The position numbers were made by a program, and so were the translations under genes. A DNA stretch of 64,000 nt from Azorinus chamasolen (lineage: Eukaryota > Mollusca > Bivalvia > Cardiida > Solecurtidae), in the NCBI GenBank assembly GCA_963576725.1, contig OY755237.1, positions 63,651,423 to 63,715,422 on the forward strand. Reading direction: 5' to 3'. The notes beneath the pieces were generated by a model that was given only the letters and a program-made list of their open reading frames with translations, was not told the origin of the DNA and did not search any database. Shown here in pieces: positions 10,437-21,699 of this stretch; position 1 is the stretch's first letter, and every line of letters starts with the position of its first letter.

Positions 10437-12260
10437 CTACAATTTGCTATTGTTCAAGCGTTTCTTGATTTTGGCAACAGAGTCTTTTTCCAGTATTAAA
10501 TCCGCAGCCTTCTCTGCAATCATAATTGCAGTGGCATTGGTGTTGCCAGACACTACATTTGGCATGATAGAGGCGTCGACTACCCGTAGGTTCCTAATGC
10601 CCTTGACTCGCAACTCTGGATCTACCACTGCAGTAACATCATCTAATGCCCCCATCTTGCAGGTTGACGTAGGGTGATACACCGACGTCCCCATGTGGCG
10701 AACAAAACTTTCGTAAAATTTATCTGATTTGAAAGGGCGATCCTTACAGAAGCTAACATTTCGCAACCATTCCGTGCTCGTTCCGATCTTCTTGAAAGCT
10801 TTGGTTTGCATCATCTTGTCCGCAATGCGCATCGCCTCGATAAAGGTCTTGACATCCTCCTCCTCGCTGAGATAGTTTGGGTCAATTAAAGGGTAGTCGA
10901 AGGGATCATTGCTTGCCAGCTTTATCGTACCTCTACTCTTTGGGTGGAGTATAATGGGCAACAAGGTAAGTCCCTCTTTCTGAACTTTGTGGAACAAGTC
11001 TTTTACCATTTCTTTATTGTATTTTACATTTTCCAGCAGGAGACTTCCAGAGTATAGATGGATCTGTATATCTGGATACTTCTTCGTGTTGTACTTTGAA
11101 CTCAAGAAAGACATGGCGCTTATTCCACATGAAGTGAGAGGACCGGATTTAAATAAATTGTATTTCAATTTAGAAGGAACGGATTGTGCTTTCTTTGGGG
11201 TAATACTGTCACTCGTATTGATATCCGAGCCAAGCAAAGCATACATGTGATCTTGTAAATTCTGTCCGACCGGTAGATCCACGGCAACGGGAATATGCAG
11301 CTCTTCCAAATGCTCCCTCGGACCAACTCCGGACAAAAGCAAGATTTGTGGCGACCCAATAGCCCCCGCCGAAAGGATTACTTCGCGGCTGGCCTTCACT
11401 GTTGTTTTCTTCCCATCCTTAACGAACGCTATACCGTTAGCTACATTATCCTCGATCAAAACCTTCGCCACATGGGCGTTAACAACTACGTGGAGGTTCT
11501 TTCTTGTCATTGCAGGACGCAAGAACTCTTTCACCGTGCTGGATCGCTCCCCGTTACGAGTCGTCACCTGTGATACACTAAAGCCCTCTTGAGTTTCTCC
11601 GTTGTAATCCTCTGCTTCTTTATATCCAAGTTCTTTGCCAGCGGCTACGAATAACTCTGCTAGAGGATCGGGATAGAGGACTTTGCTGACTGCCAACGGT
11701 CCTCCTGTTCCATGGTATTTCGAACCTTTTAGCTTGTTAATGAGAACGTCCTCCGACTTGATAAAGTATGGAAGCACATCATCATAGCTCCATCCCGTGC
11801 AGCCATTCTCCGCCCATTCATCATAGTCATGTCTGTTTCCTCGAACGTACTGCATGACGTTGAACATGCTACATCCACCGAGGAGTTTACCACGCGGCCA
11901 ATAGTGTCGATTGCCCTCCTTCAGACTCGCATATGATGAGCATTTCTGGGGTGTTGAATAGTATTCCCAATCTGTTTCAGACTGCAGTGGAGCTCCAGCG
12001 GCTAAGGGGATATTGAAGTTAGGTTTTCCTGTTTCCTCTACCCCTGCCTCTAAAAGAAGCACCGTGACGTCGGGGTTCTCTGATAACCGTGCTGCAAGCA
12101 CTGATCCAGAAGACCCAGCACCTACTATTATATAATCATACTGTTCGTTCACAACTGACGCCACGTGTGACACCGGTTGTGTTTTCCGCAACAGCTTGTA
12201 TGCCACAAGCCCAAGTCCCGCCACTCCACCCGCTATTCCTAATGGCTTTGCATACTCCAT
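10437..12260 (-). CDS. GMC-family FAD-dependent oxidoreductase (copy 2)
   Basis: Intronless 607-codon paralogue of 1043-2860, roughly nine in ten residues identical by eye, with a two-residue insertion after SKV (residue 193). It has the same N-terminal hydrophobic anchor, GAGSSG FAD motif, two GMC signatures and catalytic His ([10 protein letters not shown]). The C-terminal motif reads GNTNATA where copy 1 and most GMC proteins have Pro after NTNA. The frame is open to an earlier Met at 12359, but that 33-residue extension aligns with non-open sequence in copy 1, so I start at MEYAKP (12258-12260). Both copies lie on the same strand with an A-type MITE a few hundred bases upstream, at different sites. 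Confidence 0.9.
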   Translation of the reverse strand: MEYAKPLGIAGGVAGLGLVAYKLLRKTQPVSHVASVVNEQYDYIIVGAGSSGSVLAARLSENPDVTVLLLEAGVEETGKPNFNIPLAAGAPLQSETDWEYYSTPQKCSSYASLKEGNRHYWPRGKLLGGCSMFNVMQYVRGNRHDYDEWAENGCTGWSYDDVLPYFIKSEDVLINKLKGSKYHGTGGPLAVSKVLYPDPLAELFVAAGKELGYKEAEDYNGETQEGFSVSQVTTRNGERSSTVKEFLRPAMTRKNLHVVVNAHVAKVLIEDNVANGIAFVKDGKKTTVKASREVILSAGAIGSPQILLLSGVGPREHLEELHIPVAVDLPVGQNLQDHMYALLGSDINTSDSITPKKAQSVPSKLKYNLFKSGPLTSCGISAMSFLSSKYNTKKYPDIQIHLYSGSLLLENVKYNKEMVKDLFHKVQKEGLTLLPIILHPKSRGTIKLASNDPFDYPLIDPNYLSEEEDVKTFIEAMRIADKMMQTKAFKKIGTSTEWLRNVSFCKDRPFKSDKFYESFVRHMGTSVYHPTSTCKMGALDDVTAVVDPELRVKGIRNLRVVDASIMPNVVSGNTNATAIMIAEKAADLILEKDSVAKIKKRLNNSKL

Positions 12261-12464
12261 TACTAAAACTGCATACACTAGGACTCTTGCCTTAGATATG
12301 CGTGCACTTACATAATAAACTGCAGGTACAAAGTTAAACATTTCAAACCGGTTTATCACTATTTGAGGTCATACTTGTTATCTGTGAAAAACGATGACTG
12401 CATAACATAGTGTATATCTTAACAATGACAGTTTAGAACTTTATATTAAAAAGAGCATACCTTT

Positions 12465-12712
12465 AAACCTTTTACCTGTTCTATGTGTATTCCTAATTTG
12501 AATACCTACAGACTATTCATGGATAAAATAGTTATAAATGAATGAAATATGGAAGGTGGTTTTTGTAGCCATTCTAGAAAGTAAAGAAACAAATATATCT
12601 AATGCCATTAGCAAACAGATGAGACCCTGATCAGACGACTGCTGTAGGAACCGCTTGATTTGGGTCTACTCTATTTGTAAATGCATTAAAACCGTTTATA
12701 TGAGGGGAAGGG
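12465..12712. mobile_element. A-family MITE (A2, reversed), unit B only
   Basis: Ends are AAACCTTTTACCTGTTCTAT and ATGAGGGGAAGGGTTAT. In unit A the flanks join directly (about 3318-3330, ACATACCGTTTTATTCTTTC), so this copy arrived after the duplication. Confidence 0.7.
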
Positions 12713-13052
12713 TTATTTTTCTATATCATAACTGACAATTTGGGCACCTGAAGACATCCGAAGAGATTAGACAACGTACTAGTATCTATTCCGTATCAAG
12801 ATGGGATGGGATATCCAGTGGAAAGAGGTTTCCTGTTGAGGATAAATCAGTCCTTTATAAAAACCAAAATTGGCCATACAGAATGAATTACTTGAAGTTG
12901 CTAGAGGATGTAGAAAGATTTAGATCAGAGAACTCCTCTATGAGCATTCTGGTCTGGGTCTACACTGTTTGTAAAGGACATCTTACTCGTTTCACGTATT
13001 CAAAGCATTGACTGTATCTTCTGTCTCTGTCTCAATCTCACATGTCTCATTA

Positions 13053-13061
13053 GTTTCAAAA

Positions 13062-13124
<63 letters not shown>

Positions 13125-13672
13125 ATCTCTGCCTGTCTGTCTGTCTTTGTCTCTCTTTCTGTATGTCTGTCCGTCCGTCTGTCTGTCTCTGCCTCTCTCT
13201 GTGTCTGTCTGTCTCTGTGTCTGGCTGTCTCTCTGTCGGTTAGTTGGTCGGTCCGTCTGTCTCTGTCTGTCTGTCTGTGTCTGTATGTCTGTCTCTGTCT
13301 GTCTCTGTCTGACTGTCTGTCTGTCTGTCTCTGTCTCTGTGTGTGTCTCTCTTTCTTTCTTTCTCTCTGCCTATCTGTCTGTCTTTGTCTCTCTTTCTGT
13401 CTGTATGTATGTCCGTTTGTCATTCTCTCTCTCTCTGTCTCTCTCTGTGTCTGACTCTCTTTCTGTCTGTCGGTTGGTCCGTCCGTCTGTCTCTGTATGT
13501 CTGTCTGTCTGTTGTCTGTCTGTCTGCCTCTGTCTGTCTGTCTCTGTCTGTCTGTCTGCCTGCCTCTCTCTGTCTCTGTCTCTGTCTCTGTATGTCTGTC
13601 TCTGGCTCTGTCTCTGTCTCTGTCTCTGTCTCTGTCTCTGTCTCTCTCTCTGTCTCCCTCTGTCTCTATCAT
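13053..13672. repeat. Expanded CT / GTCT microsatellite
   Basis: About 620 bp of nearly pure polypyrimidine on the plus strand: (CT)n, then (GTCT)n and TCTCTG mixtures. Long open frames on both strands here are compositional artefacts, not genes. Confidence 0.95.
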
Positions 13673-13923
13673 ACTGATGAAAAGCCCGGGAATATTAGTC
13701 GCGTGATTTAACTCGACATGTTATCACCCTTTGGACATGTTAGATAGCTTTTGTGCCTACTCTATAGAGGTTGACACTAATTTCTTATCTGTTTGATATA
13801 TTTATTTATATGTAAATATGATGATAAATATCTATATCTAGATCGCTCTTCAAGTTTAATAGTTCCCTAAGAGTATCAAAGTCATGTCACACTGTGAATA
13901 TCCCTGGGTTACATGTAAGTATA

Positions 13924-14189
13924 TTCTGAAAGTGGGAGATCCTTCGAAAGCAAAAACATCAATGCTAAAGGATAACATTGCAGACTCGGTTTTATTGAGT
14001 CTGTTCATGAGTAATAATTAAAAGTGCAACGCTACTCACGCCCCTAGCACCGGCTTAAGCAGTATTCAATTTTCAAAACTTATACCATCAAAACTAATGA
14101 TCCCGAAGAACCAAAAAATATAACAACACTAAGACTGAAGCAGTTGTACGGGGCGACTTTTTACGGCCGCCACACAAGCAGTCGTATCT
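13924..14189. mobile_element. G element, unit B only
   Basis: Contains CTGAAAGTGGGAGATCCTTC, GAGTCTGTTCATGAGTAAT and GCACCGGCTTAAG. Unit A runs from TACATGTAAAG straight to ACATAGCTGTACATAG without it. Other copies are at 16122-16335 and, reversed, 19255-19400. Confidence 0.65.
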
Positions 14190-14329
14190 GTGCATAGCTG
14201 TTCATAGTGTCATGCTAAAACTTGCACAAGGATATCAAGGGTAGTAAATGTGCACGAGTGTTTTAAATAGTAAACTACATGTATTACCATCGACTTATGT
14301 TCTAGGTATTGTAAATAGTTGATCCTTTC

Positions 14330-14615
14330 CTGTTGAAAGTCCATGTTAAATGTAATGACATCTTGACCATTTATATATTATATGTACACAGGGATGTTTG
14401 GTATTGGCCTATGCAAACAGAGTATACCCAGATCAGACGGCTCATATAGGAGCCGTCTAATCAGGGTCTGCTCTGTTTGCTTGTGATATAATATAGATAT
14501 GATTCTGCCATGCTTAAAAATGTCTGTGTCAATGTGCTGTTATAATAAAATAATCTAATTAATAGTCATGCGTCATTATTTCTTACATGAATTTCTATGG
14601 ATGAAAGGGATGAAT
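14330..14615. mobile_element. A-family MITE (unit B partner of 6969-7210)
   Basis: Carries GCAAACAGAGTATACCC...GGGTCTGCTCTGTTTGC with a CTCATATAGGAG core and ends ATGGATGAAAGGGATGA. Confidence 0.65.
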
Positions 14616-14689
14616 AAAGAATAAAATGTCATATTGTGATCCTCATCAATTTCAGTTTCAAGTGACTATTATTAAATACATGCATTTGT

Positions 14690-15747
14690 ATTCATATTGT
14701 TATCAAGTAGTGTCACACTCTCGCTAGTTAATCAAATCAGGTCAAGTCGTGTATATAATGTACATATAATGTTTAATGATTAATTTTTTAACAATTTTAG
14801 TTGAATTTGCTTTCTGTAATTGTCCTAAATGGTTCTATGGTTCTAAATGGTTCTACGGAACTCACACGAGTTTAAACCCTAATAAAGTCTCAACCAAAAG
14901 AACATCCCTCAATGCCAATGCGCCGCTTTTTATGAAACACCTAAAAGGAAAGACTGGTTAAAAATTATGACGTCACTAGTAAGCTCTCCGATAAGCCAAG
15001 GTTTAAGCCATAACCTGCCAGTCAACCTGTTCTGATTCTGATCAGCACGTGATGATGACAAACACCTCGTGACTTTAATGAGTAGCTATAACATTTCAGT
15101 TACTAAACATAGTAACATGCACTGGTCTAGCCCGGGTTAATCACTGTCATGCTCCGGCCTGAGTACAATTCAATGGCTCTTTCAAGCGAGACCTTCATAA
15201 AAATGTTCCTATCACACAGAATGCTTAGAACAGAACTGTCATGGTAACTTCACGATGTAGAAATTGTGTTCTATCAATAGAACTATAAGAAAGCATGTAC
15301 TGTTTCAGTGGACAAAGGAAGGTCGTGTGTCTATTCCTTTAGGTTAAGGTAGACCTGGGTTGGCCAAGATAATTTAGCAATTCGGTGCTTCCGTTGCCAG
15401 TACACGTCAGGAATAAATATATCGTGCATGCGTTGACTAACAGACATCCTTCTGTCGTGGGTATAAGAGGATGGAAGCAATTTTCTCAAACGTCTGAAAT
15501 ATAACAATGTTGATAAATTTGTGACACAATTATGCAATTACGCTTTTTAAGCGCTTAAAACGTTGATTATATATTCAGTTACTATTCAATGCCTAACATA
15601 CCTTTTAATAAATTGTATTTTTATTTTTACATTTTATTCCATAATAATTATATTAGACACTGTCCGCTGTGAAAATAATTTCGTAATTATGACACTACGA
15701 GTGATTCACCTCAAGGAAGACTGGATCTTATCGTGATGGGAATTATG
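14690..15747. other. Non-coding stretch, nothing recognised
   Basis: Only short open frames without recognisable domains, and no long palindrome. A repeated GGTTCTA motif around 14828-14860 is minor. Confidence 0.5.
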
Positions 15748-15956
15748 TACAGTAAAACCCCTCTAATGCGACCACTTAATGAATCAACATGGTTGTCTTC
15801 ATAAGCAGGTGGTTGCTTAATGCAGGACAAAAGTAATGCAGAAAGCTCCTCTAGGAGCTTTCTGCATTACTTTTGTCCTGCATTAAGCTACCACCTGCAT
15901 CTAGCAGCCAAAATTATACCTCTTTTAGGTGGTCGCATTAGCGGGGTTTTACTGTA
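15748..15956. mobile_element. C-family MITE, best-preserved copy
   Basis: TIRs are TACAGTAAAACCCCTCTAAT and AGCGGGGTTTTACTGTA. The centre is a palindrome of more than 80 bp from GCAGGTGGTTGCTTAATGCA to its complement, core GCTCCTCTAGGAGC. TA lies at both ends. I place it in the Tc1/mariner-pogo-like group by TIR style and TA target; this is an inference. Confidence 0.9.
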
Positions 15957-16121
15957 CATGTTGTAGACGAGGATTAACAGCTCATTTGCCAGTGGAACAG
16001 GATGCGTTAATACATGTAGCGTTCTGTAGGTAAACAAAGCGGACCCGATCCTAAAACTCCTACAGACGTCGTGTCTAGGTCTACTCTGATTTCAAACGTT
16101 AAAAATACTATTCAGTATCAC

Positions 16122-16335
16122 AAAAAAATCTGAAAGTAGGAGATCCTTTGAAAGCAAAAGCAGCAATGCTAAAAGAGAAAATTGCTTACTCGATTTATTG
16201 AGTCTGTTCATGAGCAGTAATTCAAAGTGCAACACTACTCACGTCCTCTAGCACCGGCTTAAGAGGTTATCAATTTTTAAAACAAATAACTTTGAAACTA
16301 ATGATCCCGAAGAACCATAAAGTATAACATTTTAT
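16122..16335. mobile_element. G element, second copy
   Basis: CTGAAAGTAGGAGATCCTTT ... GCACCGGCTTAAGAGG ... GATCCCGAAGAACCATAAAG, collinear with 13924-14189. Confidence 0.6.
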
Positions 16336-16559
16336 TTTGACAATCAACACTATGTGAATATATATGAACTTTTTACCTCTAAATCGATTACCTTTCTTCC
16401 GCTTCAGAATCGTTTCTGTCTTCTCCCGGTTCAGAATCATGTTGTTTACCTAAAAAATAAAATACAAACATTTTTAGATATAATAGACAGATAATATAAT
16501 ATCTAATATCAGGTGCTTTTTGAAACATACCAAATTATGCTTGTATATGTATTTCTTCA

Positions 16560-17997
16560 CTCAAACTGAATTGCAGAAAAGTGTTCTCATGTCATTCCTA
16601 ATGATACTTCATGTTCATATTTCTGTTAAACTCTCATTCGTACACTTTTATTTAAACAAATTAGACAATAATTGTTGCATCATTCATCTGAAAGTTATGT
16701 ATATTTCATAAGTGTTCTACAGTACAATTATCTGCACTATGGACCAAGGTATGGGGCGGGATAAGGGATTAAGAGATATGGACCGACTTGAATATGTGTT
16801 AAATGTTCAGAATACTACCAACAATGGACACCATTATAGAATGGCAACCCCACTATCAACAACTCGTGAACTCACATATGATGTCACTTGCCCAGATTAC
16901 AACCAACAAACACCATTATGGAATAGCAAATCCACTATATATGTATCATCTTTTTGTAAGTCATGTATGATGTTCTGTTGTCCAGAATATTACCAACAAA
17001 CCATGGACACCATTGTGGAATGGTAAATCCACTATCAACTATTTGTGAAATAAAAGTGTGTAACTTGATCATCTGAATATGTTGGACAATAAAACCAATC
17101 TGTTAGACCAATTTAACTAGATAATACATCACTATGTAGTTTGTAACAAATCAACTGACCGTCGTCTTCAAGCTGCTTGCCAGATTAACTTTATTTACTT
17201 TTACTTATTGTACTTTAATAACAATGTTATAGGGATAAAATTATAGAAAATAACGAACACTTGTTCTATGCAAGTTTTACTCATACATTGGGTCTAAAAA
17301 TACAGTTGCATGTTATATGAAGAAATAAGGTTTTTACTAACAATTATATAAGTTAAATATATTTTGCCCACCAAACGATGGAAACTTGAGATTAACAATG
17401 AATTTATTATGTCCTAAGCTATGCAAAATTATTTATCAGTATTTTACTTACAGAGGATCACATATGATTAAACTAATTCAGGGCTTCAGAATAATGAAAT
17501 TGTATTGTTAGAGTTTATATAATATTTTGTTATAAATAGCCAATACATGTACACTGTACTATTTGCTAATTACATCACATATGATTATAACTAAACTAAC
17601 TGAAGGCTTCAGAATAGTGTAATTGTATTGTTAGGATTCATAGAATGTTTTATGTTATAAATAGCAAATACGTGTAGTTTACACTGCACTTATACTACTG
17701 TAATAACCATGTATTAAATGTTTATGAAATACGCTATGCATGTGAAGTCAAACTTGAAATCAGAATTGTGCAGATTATATGACAGTGTTGATCTTCTATA
17801 AAGGCGAGATCTACTTCCATATTCTGAATAATTCTTTGGAATTTAACGTGTGCCTTTATTGCCTCAGAAATCCGGCTATTAATATACTAAGTTTATTGTT
17901 TGGCTTTGCATGAATGAAAATGACTTCTGGTTTTGCATCCAAATTGGATTGGTGAATTAAATCAATTGAGCTGGACCTCGGATCGCTGTTGTTTTAC
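16560..17997 (+). mobile_element. Probable 5' LTR/leader of a Gypsy-like element
   Basis: 16560-17110 resembles 32060-32560, and 17225-17330 resembles 20067-20165 (ATAGGGATAAAATTATAG). This is the pattern expected of LTR copies around the gag at 18179 and the related gag at 30422. It includes three diverged tandem units of about 90 bp (16803-17050, each with ACCAACAA...GGACACCAT). I could not fix exact LTR ends. Confidence 0.4.
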
Positions 17998-18178
17998 AGT
18001 TCCCTAATTACGTAAACCCTCCCGGTACCTACCAAGCGAGTTCCCCATTTGAACGAAAGCGGTATTACAACTGTCGGAGAGTTAAATGATTGCTGGCTCT
18101 GTAATTACACACTCGAAAAGGAGGATCGTGACTCAACAGCCACAGTCTCCAGACATAAACAGACATTAAAGAACCACA

Positions 18179-19289
18179 GTGGAAACTCAACAGTCCACTT
18201 CTGAACGTGTCCAAGCTGTCCAGCACCTTGCGACAAGAGGCATTCCTTTACATAACTGTCCTCATTTTAACCAATTAAGTGCTGACCCACTAAGCTGGTT
18301 GAAAGATTTTGATTTGTATGCTGACAATTTTCACAATGAAAACAAGGTTAGGCAGGTGAGGTACTTCTTAGATGAGGAAGGCAAACACTGGTACGATTCA
18401 TTGCAGCCAGAAGGCCTAATATCATGGGACGCATTTCGTGATTGTTTCAAACAAAGGTGGGATAATCGGTCATCGTTGTCTTCGCATGCCAAATTAACTG
18501 CAATGAGGCAGGCACCAGATCAATCTGTCCGGGCATTTATAAGTCAGTTTCAACACCAAGCAAATGTTTTGAAATACACTGATGAACAAATGCTTCCCAT
18601 GTTGCTAGATAAAATACACCCTCACTTAACAGCTGACGTTCTTAGGCAACAACCCTCTACAATTAATGACTTTGTTCAGGCAGCTGTCATGGCGGAACAG
18701 ATATACGGCACAAATGGTCTGCAGGCTCAGATAATCTTTTTTCGAAACCTTGCTTGAACAGAAATTCAATGATGAACTGTCTGACTAGATGCTACACATG
18801 AATGTTCAGTCACTTCATGCGCCTGACTCTAACGCAACAAACTATGTGCATAACAGACATCATACCAAAACATCTAATCACGGAAAGCAAAATAATTACA
18901 GACAAAAGCCACAATACGAATCAAATTTAGCTCCAGCCTCCCAGCAATATAGAACCAATTCGTATTGGAACTGCAGTAGGTCAAACAAATCAGACATTCA
19001 GTGTCACGCATGTCATGGTTTTGGCCATTTTTGGCAGGAATGTCCCAGTGCACGTGATAACTGCACAATGTGTGGAGAAAGGGGACATAACCGAGTTGCT
19101 TGTGTAAAACAAAATTCGGGATTTTCGCCATCCGATGGTTCGGGGATTCCTTCGGCAAAGCCGCAGGCTCAATCAACTAATACATCCATTTCTTTAAACT
19201 TTCAAACAGAAATCATAATCCAGATTCATATTAACCAACTACAAACCAAAACTTTATTGAAAATTGAATACTGTTTGAGCTGGTGCTAG
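18179..19289 (+). pseudogene. Gypsy-like retrotransposon gag, broken
   Basis: The first part (18179-18757) reads as a retrotransposon gag capsid domain (DPLSWLKDF, EEGKHWYDSL). The second part (18789-19289) carries two CCHC zinc knuckles: CHACHGFGHFWQEC and CTMCGERGHNRVAC. There is a frame break between them. The first codon is GTG here, whereas the sister copy has ATG at about 30525, so the start codon is lost. The frame ends inside the inserted G element, before the protease. This is a dead copy. Confidence 0.75.
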
Positions 19290-19400
19290 GGGGCGTGAGT
19301 AGTATTGCAGTTTTAATTACTACTCAATAAAACCGAGTCTGCAATTTTCTCATTTTGCATTTTTACTTTTGCTTTCGAAGGATCACCCATTTTCAGAATA
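19255..19400. mobile_element. G element (reverse) inside gag-protease
   Basis: Reverse complement of the 13924 repeat (GGTGCTAGGGGGCGTGAGTA ... GCTTTCGAAGGATC). It separates the zinc-knuckle frame from the protease motif of the same retroelement. Confidence 0.65.
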
Positions 19401-19560
19401 TATTTAGTTGATACAGGAGCCAGCATAGCATGCATTACTAAATCCCTGTTACACAAAGCTATTTCTTCACAAAATATGTCCACCAAAAATTCAAGAATCA
19501 TCAATTGTACATGCATATGAAGTAGGGGTGACGTTTTGCTGATTTCTGGCACAATCAGTT
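19401..19560 (+). pseudogene. Retropepsin-like protease fragment
   Basis: A short frame containing LVDTGASIACI, the aspartic protease active-site motif, directly after the G insertion. The rest of the protease and the pol downstream are missing or unrecognisable up to the LTR-like sequence at 20067. Confidence 0.6.
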
Positions 19561-20066
19561 CACCAATAACAATAGCAGGTTCGAAATTTGAGCATCACAG
19601 GACGACGCAATGCGGCCAGCTAATAACATATCACCTGACTGTACATTCTTGTATATAGATATGTATTTTGTTCAAGCCACTCAGAAACTTTAATAAACTG
19701 TGTTAATATTATTTGTGCTGGATGATAACCAAGAACGTTGAATTCTATATCGAATTCCACCACGTCAAATGCGTCCCGGAATGGACATTCCTGGATTGGG
19801 ATTAGTCTACACCCAACGACGGACCACAATTCCACTAATGTCCAGCTACCGATGATAGACCATTCAACGGGGCATCCGGATTCAATATTTTCACATTGTT
19901 TATATTGTTAATGATAACTGAACCTAATAATGTACTATGAATATATATGCACGTGTGTGTGCTCATTTGTGTGTGAGAATATCTTGGATATATATTAATA
20001 TTTACGCATGTTTTGCTCCAAATATTGTCATTGTTAAGTGGGAGCTTAACGTTTTGAAGCCTGAGG

Positions 20067-20165
20067 GGATAGTTATAGGGATAAAATTATAGAAAATAGC
20101 GAACGCTTGTTCTATGCTTGTGTATTCATACATAGGGCTTAAAAATACAGTTACATGATATAATA
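20067..20165 (+). repeat. LTR-like fragment matching 17225-17330
   Basis: GTTATAGGGATAAAATTATA...TCATACAT, preceded by purine-rich GCCTGAGGGGA, which could be a polypurine tract. It is cut off at the pol fragment that follows. Confidence 0.45.
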
Positions 20166-20199
20166 AGTTCAAATAAGTTATAATAAGGCATAATAAGGA

Positions 20200-21692
20200 T
20201 TGTACAGAACGGCTGGAATAAAAAAAAAACATTATTTATGTTGGAAAGAAAATTTAATTGGAAAGTTATATGTCAGTACAACCATAAAATTATTCCAGAG
20301 GACAGCAAAAGGGTTGCATCCAGTGCATTGGTACAGCCAGACTGAGAAAGATGCACTCAAAATCAAATGGGCAAAATGCAAATTCAGCATGTATCTACTG
20401 GGTGCACCAAGATTCAATACCATTACAAGTCATAAGTCGTTGATACCAATGTTCAACAAAATCAGTGTGAAATTCCCACCAAGAATAGAAAAGTGGGTTA
20501 TGGACATGCAAGATGTATATTATGAGCTAGTGTATGAGCCAGGAAAAGATGAGGTTGATCCATTGGACTGCCTGTCAAAACACACACTTTCAACTACAGA
20601 GACAGATGGCACAGAACAGATAATAAAGCAAGTGATAGAAACAGAACATGCCGTAGTGTTGCCAAGTATTCCAGACAGGACCAATAAAGATGAAATCCTG
20701 AAAAGATGTCATACAGAGAATACAGAACACTGATTGGGAGAAACACAAGAAGAGACCAGAAATCCTGTCATATTACGGAATCAAGGATGAGTTATCAACT
20801 GCTGGATGTCTACTACTGAGACGACAGCAAATTGTCATACCAGAAAAATTGCAAAAACAAGTTATAAAAGCTGCACATAGAATGGGGCATTTGGGTAGGA
20901 CAAAGACAAAACAGATGCTTAGAGCAAGATATTGGTTCCCAGCCATGAATGCCATTATAGAAGATATTGTTGGGGGATGCTTAGACTGCCAAATCACAAC
21001 TAAATATTACAGAAAAAAATAATCAAGCCAACAGTTTCCTGAAGAACCTTGGGATACAGTTTCAATATACTTTGGAGGTCTAATTCCAGACGGTCACTAC
21101 AACCTAGTAGTAATAGACAAGAGAACAAGATATCCAGAGGTAGAAAAGGTTTCTACGACATCATTCAGAGTCGCAGCGGAAAGGTTAAGGAAGATCTTTT
21201 CTACACATGGGATTCCGAGACGGGTAGGTTCCGATTCAGGTCCTCCATTCAATTCAGAACAGTTCAAATAATTTGCAAATGAAATGGGATTCGAGCATCA
21301 GAGTTACACCAGAACACCCAGGAGCCTATGGATAAGCTGAAAATTTCATGAAATTGGTGAATAAGGCGAAGCAGTTTCCCCTTAGACAAGGTCGGCGAAG
21401 TCAAGATGTCATTCAAGAAACGCGTATGGGCTACAGATCAACTCCTCATCCAGCAACAGGGATCAGTCCATACAATGCACTGATGAGGCGAGAAGTCCGA
21501 ACTAAGTTGGACCAGACAACAACAAGAATAGATGTTAGTGAAATGGAAGAGCATATCACAAAGAATGATTACCTATACAATAGTAAACGGTCAGAGAACA
21601 AAGGGAATGCGAGAGACAGTCATTCAGCCATGATATATAATTATGTCATAAACAATCAGTTGGACAATATTCTTTTCAGGTTCTTTGTATAA
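20200..21692 (+). pseudogene. Gypsy-like RNase H / integrase fragment, broken
   Basis: 20200-20733 reads as the end of RNase H (ITSHKSLIPMF, DPLDCLSKHTL). From about 20734 in a shifted frame comes the integrase zinc domain (AAHRMGHLGRTKTKQML then CLDC). An integrase core follows at 21030-21270, with the first catalytic Asp position reading Tyr in VSIYFGG. Stops and further shifts occur at about 21270 and 21340, and a final frame runs 21348-21692. Multiple frame breaks make it non-functional. It may belong to a different element from the gag at 18179. Confidence 0.75.
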
Positions 21693-21699
21693 AGTGAAC

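Larger units (their letters stand above)
7553..14670. repeat. Tandem segmental duplication, unit B
   Basis: Direct-orientation partner of unit A with the second GMC gene. Unit-specific insertions are the TTAA MITE 8157-8389, the A-type MITE 12465-12712 and the G element 13924-14189. The CT/GTCT microsatellite (13053-13672) is much longer than its counterpart at about 3975-4190. Part of the stretch 8490-10430 is extra MITE sequence that I could not match to unit A. Confidence 0.8.

Noticed and set aside
10437..12359. 33-residue N-terminal extension of GMC copy 2
   Set aside because: The homologous upstream sequence of copy 1 has a 2-bp indel and stops, so the extension is probably 5' UTR.
13008..13711. 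Long Ser/Leu/Cys- and Arg/Asp/Thr-rich open frames on both strands
   Set aside because: They are translations of the CT/GTCT microsatellite, with no domain and no codon bias beyond the repeat.
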